Assembly (NCBI GenBank): GCA_958299035.1
Contig: CATQJL010000316.1
Coordinates: 15,222,347-15,286,346, forward strand
DNA from: Cylicocyclus nassatus
Lineage: Eukaryota > Nematoda > Chromadorea > Rhabditida > Strongylidae
Length of the DNA: 64,000 nt
Direction of reading: 5' to 3'
In this document: positions 57,918 through 64,000 of the stretch, one piece after another
Position numbering within the stretch: the stretch's first letter is position 1
Layout of the letters: every line of letters begins with the position of its first letter
Made by a program: the position numbers and the translations under genes
The notes under the pieces: generated by a model
Seen by the model: only the letters and a program-made list of their open reading frames with translations
What the model was told of the DNA's origin: nothing
Databases searched by the model: none

Positions 57918-58126
57918 TAAGGCCTCGGACAGAATTCACGCGATTTGATCGTCGCGACTTAATCGCTACAAGACAACTGTCACGAGTTCATTGCATGCCG
58001 ATCAGCTTGCATTTCGGTTGTGATACTTTTCCAGCCCGAAATTTTTGAATGCAAATTGAAAGTGAATGAAAATCCCGGCGATTAAATCGCGACGACCAAA
58101 TTCCGTGAACTCTGTCCGAGGCCTAA
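57918..58126. mobile_element. MITE, second copy of the 44.5-kb family
   Basis: Left TAAGGCCTCGGACAGAATTC and right complement TTAGGCCTCGGACAGAGTTC, then ACG.GATTT. It shares internal ACAAGACAACTGTCACGAG and TTGCATGCCGATCA with 44498-44730. Part of the family's internal sequence (GGTCATGATTGGTCT) also lies just outside at about 57857. Confidence 0.75.
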
Positions 58127-58381
58127 TCCTAACTAAGTTCTCATAACATGAGGTAACCATCAGCTTCACATCGAAACCACGCGGTAACCAATCGAAATTC
58201 ACGACGTAGACAATTTTTCACTTGATTTTAAATTTAGCAAAGTGATGTCATCGAAGGAGGAAGCTCCAACTGTTCTCACGCTTGATCGCCTTCATTGCAG
58301 TTTACCAAATTTGCAATTGGTTCTTTAGCCTTCCATATTCTCATAATCTTATCTAAAAAGTGATCAAATGAACTTCCTTCT

Positions 58382-58855
58382 CAGACAAATTACCGGAACT
58401 TCCGCAGGACAAGGCAAATTAGTTCCGCAGAGTTTTGTTCACTATCGCAAAAATGAAAACGTTGAAAATCGGAACTTCCCGAGATTTTCATGCCAAAAAC
58501 TGGTTGAAAACCGGAACTTCTGCAGAACCTTCTTCAAAATCTTGCGGAAATTGCGAAAAATGTCAGAACTTCCGCAGGATTTTGAATGTGTTGTCTTGTG
58601 ATGTTGCCTCGCCAACAACTAGAGTGCATTATCGAACATGTCAGCCGTAGCGTAGAGGATAGTAGGTGAGTCTCACAGTCAATAGAGTGAGGCTCAAATC
58701 TCGCTTCGGTGTTCTCTTTTGCTGTTGTGGTTGGCATTCTTCGGAACTTCCGCAGGACCTCATTTCGGAACTTCCGCAGCAAGTTTACGGAACTTCCGCA
58801 GGTGACCCGGCGGAACTTCCGCAAGCGCTCTGCGGAAGTTCCGGTCATTTGTCTG
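58382..58855. repeat. Inverted-repeat element with a clustered CGGAACTTCCG array
   Basis: Outer inverted repeats: CAGACAAATTACCGGAACTT at 58382 and its near complement ending TTGTCTG at about 58855. Within, CGGAACTTCCGCAG or a variant occurs about ten times. Copies near 58394, 58470, 58512 and 58564 lie on the left. A tight group at 58742, 58766, 58788 and 58811 (periods 24, 22 and 23) and an inverted copy at 58829 lie on the right. The core CGGAACTTCCG is itself a palindrome. A tRNA-like sequence (58648-58703) splits the array. Confidence 0.8.
58640..58715 (+). repeat. tRNA-like sequence (SINE head or tRNA pseudogene)
   Basis: Pol III A-box-like TAGCGTAGAGGATAGTA (58648-58664) and B-box-like GGCTCAAATCTCG (58691-58703) in plus orientation with tRNA spacing. 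Stems are imperfect. It lies inside the CGGAACTTCCG element. Confidence 0.5.
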
Positions 58856-59199
58856 ACAAGGGAAGGATAGTTGGATGCCGCGGCCATTCCTAATGATTTG
58901 TATACCAAAAAATGCGCCTTCGAATGCAGATTCTGAATCTGTGCTCGAAATCTGCGAAACGATCTTTTGAAGAAAGTTATGAACTTTTTTCCTTGAAAAT
59001 TTAGCTTACTTTCAGATAGTAAAAATCCTACCAGATTTGATCTAGCCTACCGTTTGATGCTACTGAAGAAAATTTTGGACGTAGTAATATTTATTTAGAC
59101 TATCTGGATCATAATCAGCATTTGGAAAGGAGAGAAAATTTTTTTATTGATGATTTTGACCCTCCGCAGGAACGCAATTTTTTTAATGAAAAAAAAATC

Positions 59200-59330
59200 A
59201 TAACTCCATTCAGATTATCGTTTCGCAGATATGAAAGACAGTCTACGAACCAGCATTCAAAAGCGCATTTTTTGGTGTACAAATCATTATGAATGGCCAC
59301 GGCATCCAAGTATCCTTCCCCTGTGAGTTG
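59200..59330. repeat. Copy of the GGAAGGATA dispersed repeat
   Basis: AAGCGCATTTTTTGGTGTAC, then AATGGCCACGGCATCCAAGT and ATCCTTCC. It is the inverted match of 58858-58935 (GGAAGGATAGTTGGATGCCG, CGGCCATTC, TGTATACCAAAAAATGCGCC), so the two copies face each other about 300 bp apart. Confidence 0.65.
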
Positions 59331-59721
59331 AAGTAATTTTCAGAATGATCTCCCTCATTCCTCTTAGCGTGGGAAACCATCACATTCCCGTTCCAAATGA
59401 AAAAGTGGTCAGGGGTACTTTTCATATTGAACAATGATCTAGTGGTTTCACGCCTGCGTCTCATAAAATGGAGCGCTGTTTTCATCACTCTAACTGCTAA
59501 CAAAACAATGAATTTAACCTGCTGGATATTTCGTAGTTTGGCCCAAAATGAAACATTCAAGGAACAAGCATAGTAGTCTGTTGCTTACTTGCTTGTTTCA
59601 TAATTTTGTACGACCGAATCAACTGAGAGGTCGGCAGAAGATGACCATGTTACCAACAGATAACCATGATCAAACGATAACACATTTCATGATGGTTTCG
59701 ACCAAATTACTACCACTCCTG

Positions 59722-60069
59722 CAGTGGCGTACCGAGGGGGGAGGGCACGCCCCCCTCGGTACGCCACTGCAGGAGTGGTAGTAATTTGAATGGGTCGCGA
59801 AGTTTTTGAAAGTTACTTATACGGGTTATAAAAATGTGCAAATGACTTGCTTATACTTGTAAATAATTAAAATAATTTTCAAAAATTTTCAAAAATTTGG
59901 CTCATGCCACGCCCCCTTTTTCCAGATTTTAGGGGTTAGGGACCCGCAAAAATTTTGAGAAGCACCCCTAAAATTTTTTCGGAGTGCGTGGCTGACGCCA
60001 CACACCTTCATTCGAAAAAACTTTTTGTCGCCCCCCCCCCCCCGAGCGGAAATCCTGGGTACGCCACTG
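59722..60069. mobile_element. hAT MITE, 348 bp, with 8-bp target duplication
   Basis: The ends are CAGTGGCGTAC and GTACGCCACTG. CACTCCTG flanks both sides (59714-59721 and 60070-60077), the 8-bp duplication diagnostic of hAT. The interior has C-rich homopolymer and no transposase. The left end is itself a hairpin: about 38 bp, including the target copy and outer flank (AATTACTACCACTCCTG), recur in complement at about 59750-59788. Confidence 0.88.
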
Positions 60070-60325
60070 CACTCCTGATATCCAGTTTCTCAATTTCTTG
60101 CCTATCTATGATTGGCTTTACCACATCTATTCAAATTCAAAAAGTGAGTTCCTTTAGTTCTTTTCAGAATATTTCCATACATCCACCTACTTTCAAATAT
60201 TACTAATTCTTCAGAAGTTCACATTGCTTGCATGACTTGTTCATGTTGGAAAGACGAAGTTTTGGAAGCCCAACTGGAGCTTGAAATCATTTTTCTTATA
60301 TCAAAAATTGGCAAGGGTTTGCACT

Positions 60326-61231
60326 TCATGTCGACAAGTTGCGGAATGAAAGCCGTCTCTTGACCGTCCCCTCGGAATGAGGCGAGTGATTGCGGTGGGT
60401 GTAAGGGCACAGATTTGTCAACAAGGCTAGCGTGTTTTCGTAGGGGTAAGCATCGTTTTTCCTCAAGGAGTGTTTTCGAAAAGGGTGAGGCTTGGGTGCA
60501 AAAGGGTTATAGTTTCGAAGGTGCCCTCACTCTCGTTGGGTTGCTAACTCTTCCTCCTCCTCTTTTACAAGCCCGTACTGTCTAAGTATGATTGGTTCCA
60601 AGACTTGTTGTCTTGAGTCTTTGCTATTGACATCACCAGTTTGGTCTCGACATGCTGTAGTAGTCCCTCCCATCATGATAGTCTGCTCACTTTCTCTTTC
60701 TGCTACTTTATATGTGGCTCCCACAACATTCAACAAAAGTCGGGAGACTAATGAGGACACTTCTTTCTCGAAATCACTTGTAACAGTTCTTTCAAGTTTC
60801 TAAAGGAACGATCTCAAATTAAAGTAGCGAACTAGAATGAATTGCATATCTCTAGAGGCGTCTTGTTAAGCTGATTCCAAGTCTAGGTTCCATATTGCTA
60901 TGCGACCCTCTAAAAAGTTAAAAGCAAACAAAAGTGTGAGGTCATTGAGGTTTTAATGTATGGGAGCTCACGACTAGCATGACATTGAGTGTACTGATTT
61001 CAAGGAATGTTCATATTGGTAAGCTCAAATAAATGTTTTTGAACAACTAATTCTTGAAGGTGTGGCGTTAGATGTTTGCCAAATTTGAACTTTTGAACGC
61101 TCGTGACTTTTTCCAAAGGATTGCATCTTAGATATGTAAGGTAGATTTGTAAAGCTCACCAAGATGCAACTAATGATATGCAGTTCATTCCAGATTGCCA
61201 CCTCAAGTTGGGATTGTTCCCTTGTAAGCAG
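60326..61231 (-). CDS. 3' half of an unidentified gene, three spliced exons
   Basis: Minus-strand exons 61231-61160, 60799-60531 and 60461-60326 (24, 89+ and 45 codons) join in phase with GT-AG introns of 360 and 69 bases. The acceptors TTACCAG and GTTCCTTTAG are good; the last (CCTTGAG) is weaker. The peptide has a helical, coiled-coil-like start (TREQSQLEVAIWNELHII, then TSDFEKEVSSLVSRLLLN), a polar centre, an acidic run (LVKEEEEELATQ), and a basic Ser-rich tail (GTVKRRLSFRNLST, then TGA). I recognise no domain. Upstream exons should lie to the right of 61231, possibly beyond the repeat cluster at 61387-61548. Confidence 0.6.
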
Positions 61232-61386
61232 CTGGTAAGTCCCCATTTTTTCTCAAAACTTCGGTTTTTAGCAGCCCGTAGAGCAGATAATACGTAAGCG
61301 GCTCGTAGGGCAGCACAGTTTTAGGGGCTTTAGGCAGTACTTGAAATATCGGTCTGCTGGCTCTCCACTCAGACAATTCTGCGCGC

Positions 61387-61548
61387 AAGCGGCGCGCACT
61401 CACTGTCAGCAGGGCAGGCGGCGCGCCGTGATTTGTGGGCGTGGCCCTGCAGCGCACAGGCGGCGCGCACTGAATTCAGCCAACAGGCGGCGCGCGATGC
61501 TTGTCCGCAGGCGGCGCGCAGACACAGTGTGCGTGCAGGCGGCGCGCA
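61387..61548 (+). repeat. Clustered AGGCGGCGCGC motif, first cluster
   Basis: CAGGCGGCGCGCA or a close variant occurs six times in 162 bp (about 61387, 61415, 61457, 61484, 61508, 61536) with unrelated 12- to 30-bp spacers, all in the same orientation. The GC content is far above the surroundings. A second, more degenerate cluster lies at 63697-63960. Confidence 0.8.
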
Positions 61549-61590
61549 ATGAACTTTCTGTAGCATCACGTATTTAAGCGAAGGGGGAGC

Positions 61591-62082
61591 TTGCTTTCTC
61601 GCGCAAATGCAGAATTTTCTGCAGATAATCGTTTCCCCTCGCTCCTCCTTGGTTTTTTTCCATACAAGGTATTTTGTTGTCTATTACCTCAGCTTTACTC
61701 TGCTGTTTCACCTCTTTTTCTATTTCTAAATTGTTTTGAATTCAAGTATGCGATTTCTTTTTGCCTTTTTGTAGCACGTCCTCTTTTATTCCATCCAAAT
61801 TCACTCTTGTTTCTCAGTCAGTCTTGCATATCTTTTATTCTATCTCTGGTTCTTAATCATATTGACCCCGTGACAAAGGGACGCTCATTTTCAATCAATA
61901 ACGCTTTCTTGCGTCGTTGCGCCTTCTTCGTTTCTTTCCGTTGCCATTTCTTTCTCTTTTTTCTCCAACAATATAAAAGCAATGTTAAATTCAGGTCACA
62001 ACTGCCTTAGTACAATGATGGCTATGTGTGATTGCCGAAAAAAGTCAATTTCAAAAGAGTAAGGGCCGCGTGCACTAACATC
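61591..62082. other. Pyrimidine-rich interval, no gene called
   Basis: The plus strand is T/C-rich for about 400 bp, which alone produces a 139-codon frame (61591-62010) made of Phe, Leu, Ser and Cys. I treat that frame as compositional. A run of GTTTCC, TTTCTCTTTTTTC tracts resembles long intron or UTR sequence. Confidence 0.45.
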
Positions 62083-62752
62083 CCCGCGGGGAGGGGATTG
62101 CAGTTAAAAGAAAGCTTTATATTTCAAAACTCCAGATACCTGGATTTCACGTTGTGTACCTATCCGTAATATTCCTACTACCCTTCACTATGAACATGTT
62201 GAAGAGGAGCGAGAAGCCGTACGAACCGCATTCTCCAGCTTTTGTATGATCCCTGATGATCCCCGGCGCTTTTCTTTAAAGTCATTTTTCTTTCTCCGAA
62301 ATTAACGAAAAACCTCCAAAGTTGTGCAGATTATCTAACCCGAAGTGCTAAGCATGTTCGTGATAAGAACAAATGATGTTTTGAAGTCATGAAATTTTCG
62401 ATGATCCACAGGTCGAAATTTGAGGTTTACCGAAAAATTCGACTTTTCAAAAACTCATTTGTTCTCATCAGCAACATGCTGAGCACTGTTGTGTTAGATG
62501 TTCAGTACAGTTTTGGAAAGTTTTCGTTAACTTCGGAGAAAGAAAAATGACTTTAAAGAAAAGCGCCGGGGAACATCAGGGATCATACAAAAGCTGGAAA
62601 ATGCGGTTCGTGCAGCTTCCCGCTCCTCTTCAACATGTTCATAGTGAAGGGTAGTAGGAATACTTACGGATAGGTACACAACGTGAAATCCAGGTATCTG
62701 GAGTTTCGAAATATAAAGCTTTCTTTTAAGCTGCGATCCCCTCCACAGCGGA
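62083..62752. mobile_element. Foldback MITE with about 275-bp arms
   Basis: CCCGCGGGGAGGGGATTGCA at the left pairs with the right end in complement (CCGCTGTGGAGGGGATCGCA). Pairing continues through AAAAGAAAGC, ATACCTGGATTTCACGTTGT, ATGAACATGTTGAAGAGGAG and ATTTTTCTTTCTCCGAA to about 62361 on the left and from about 62485 on the right. Arms differ by about 5 percent by eye. No coding content. Confidence 0.85.
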
Positions 62753-62954
62753 AGTCTTGTTTTCTGAAGCCAAAGTAGGTATTTTGTCTAAAAACATATG
62801 TTGTATTTCAGCCACCAATCTACAGTGACTCCAAATCCCAAGAATCAAAACAATTTATGGTCGTGGGACCTTAGCCCTGACTATTTATCTTGAAGAGGTG
62901 AAAAAATGCATTTTTTCTGCATTCGTCAAAATTTTTGTTGCTTTTTCTCTTCAG

Positions 62955-63156
62955 TTTAGTAATAGGCTGTATTTCAGCGCCACAGCAAGCATCCAACACC
63001 GACTGATGGAATCAACCCTTGATAGAACAAAGACATTACGAGAACTAACAAGGACGAGGCTGATCCAGAGTATTCATGTCTCATCCATCCCAACTCTCAT
63101 TCTCATATCCATCATGTCACCGTCATTCATTTGTTTGATTCCTGTGGTTGAATTGG
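62955..63156 (+). CDS. Exon of a possible 7TM receptor, partial
   Basis: Bounded by an acceptor (TTTCTCTTCAG at 62954, or ATTTCAG at 62977) and a donor (TTGG|GTATAT after 63156), the plus strand reads HRLMESTLDRTKTLREL, then a hydrophobic helix with VSSIPTLILISIMSPSFICL. A basic KT.R.L stretch followed by an IP-containing helix is seen at TM5-TM6 junctions of nematode serpentine receptors, but the match is loose. A hydrophobic frame after a further acceptor (ACCCAG at about 63206) may be the next exon. Low certainty. Confidence 0.35.
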
Positions 63157-63696
63157 GTATATGAAATCTAAGAGCATTTAATTCTGGCTGATCAAGCATA
63201 CCCAGGTTTTGTTCATTGCTATCGCATGTTCATATTTTATTCCTATAAAACCGTACATATATTATGTATTTATGTCTATGTATACATGTCCAGGTTATTT
63301 ATCAAAGTATTTAGTGATTTTATTGGCGGTTATTTCAAGTTATCTCATCATGCTGTTGCATTTGTTACTACCAACTTCATTGTATTCATTACTTATACAC
63401 ACGTCTTGTTGAAATCACATTTGAATGTAATTACGTTGTTAATGTTGACTTTGAAATGTCTGTGAATTTTGTAAGTACTACCTAAGCTGATAGTATTGAA
63501 TGCCAGCTGTCAAAGACAGCATTGTCCTGTACATACTGTGTTTTTGTTACAATTTGTGTTAAAAACCTGTCAAATTTGAAAATTGTAAATTTTATTCGTT
63601 AATAAAATAGTTGTGAAACCACAATGTCCAACAAGCATAAGATATTCAGACCGACAACAAAAAACCGAGCAGATTCCTGCCAAAATTTTTCTCGTA

Positions 63697-63960
63697 GCGC
63701 GCAGGCGGCGGACCTTCAATCCATAGGCGGCGCGCACTGCACACACGGGCGGCGGGAAGGCACATCGCTCGTTGATTCAGCTCAGATAATCGCCGGGGGC
63801 AGGCGGTCCGCAAACTCGCGCTTTTCTGCAGGCGGTCAGCAGGATTTCGGGGCGTGGCCAAATCTTCAGCGGGCGGTATTTGCGTTTTCTGCAAGCGGGC
63901 ATCAATACAAAATTTTCTGCAAGCGCTCGTCAAACAATCTCTTTCAGCGAGCGCTGGCCA
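63697..63960 (+). repeat. Clustered AGGCGG motif, second, degenerate cluster
   Basis: CGCAGGCGGCGGAC, ATAGGCGGCGCGCAC, GGGCAGGCGGTCCGC, CTGCAGGCGGTCAGC, CAGCGGGCGGTATTT, CTGCAAGCGGGCATC, CTGCAAGCGCTCGTC and CAGCAGGCGCTCAGA follow each other at 20- to 45-bp steps in one orientation. TTTTCTGCA or TTTCAGC precedes several. The cluster probably continues past the window edge. Confidence 0.7.
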
Positions 63961-64000
63961 AACTTTCAGCAGGCGCTCAGACTCTTTTTACGCAGTTTCG

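Noticed and set aside
58382..58855. CRISPR-like array of CGGAACTTCCGCAG
   Set aside because: The genome is a nematode, repeats are only 14 bp, spacers are 8-10 bp in the tight part, and there are no cas genes. It is better explained as a transposon or binding-site array.
61591..62010. 139-codon plus-strand frame
   Set aside because: Composition is dominated by Phe, Leu, Ser and Cys because the strand is pyrimidine-rich; no domain, and no splice or start context.

Overview
The window reads as repeat-rich nuclear DNA of a parasitic-type nematode, most likely a strongylid (hookworm or relative). This rests on three things. A cuticle collagen with a membrane anchor, an R-x-x-R site and Gly-X-Y blocks is a nematode hallmark. 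Host genes are split into small exons by introns that are mostly short, with TTTCAG-type acceptors. The mobile-element mix (Penelope-like elements, RTE-type LINE, Helitron, Tc1/mariner-like and hAT MITEs) fits. It is draft assembly: a run of exactly 500 N sits at 15321-15820.

Host genes. Three multi-exon genes can be built with consistent splice sites and reading phases: a nine-exon class A peptide-receptor-like 7TM GPCR at 29992-34901 (+, 362 aa); a cuticle collagen at 40065-43093 (+, last junction uncertain); and a seven-exon, 328-residue multi-pass membrane protein, probably a 7TM chemoreceptor, at 43553-45284 (-), facing the collagen 3' end. Partial host genes, seen as spliced exons with good phases, lie at 2723-3510 (-), 27814-27972 (-), 48557-48674 (-), 60326-61231 (-) and 62955-63156 (+).

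Mobile DNA, left to right. Tc1/mariner-like MITEs lie at 1286-1785 and 4115-4792. A Penelope-like element (PLE-1, minus strand, 8640-13787) has inverted flanking repeats and is split by a 2035-bp non-autonomous Helitron (9976-12010). A diverged foldback element (13971-15320) abuts the N gap, followed by a 3.7-kb inverted duplication (15834-19560). More foldbacks and MITEs lie at 37319-38117, 43402-43540, 44498-44730, 46197-47152, 57918-58126 and 62083-62752. A truncated PLE-2 (minus) and PLE-3 (plus) lie head to head at 50640-57700, and PLE-3 carries an RTE LINE (54403-57474) with a 14-bp target duplication. A 348-bp hAT element with an 8-bp target duplication lies at 59722-60069.

Main unusual observations: (1) two exact copies of the 25-nt SMART cDNA/WGA primer are embedded in the right arm of the 3.7-kb palindrome, so that structure may be partly artefactual; (2) the Helitron and RTE insertions can be resolved to the base, giving the relative ages PLE older than Helitron and RTE; (3) hammerhead-ribozyme-like motifs lie beside the PLE endonuclease ends in three states of decay; (4) a clustered array of a short palindrome, CGGAACTTCCG, lies inside an inverted-repeat element; (5) two clusters of an AGGCGGCGCGC motif lie near 61.4 and 63.8 kb. 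No prokaryotic system, CRISPR array or operon is present.
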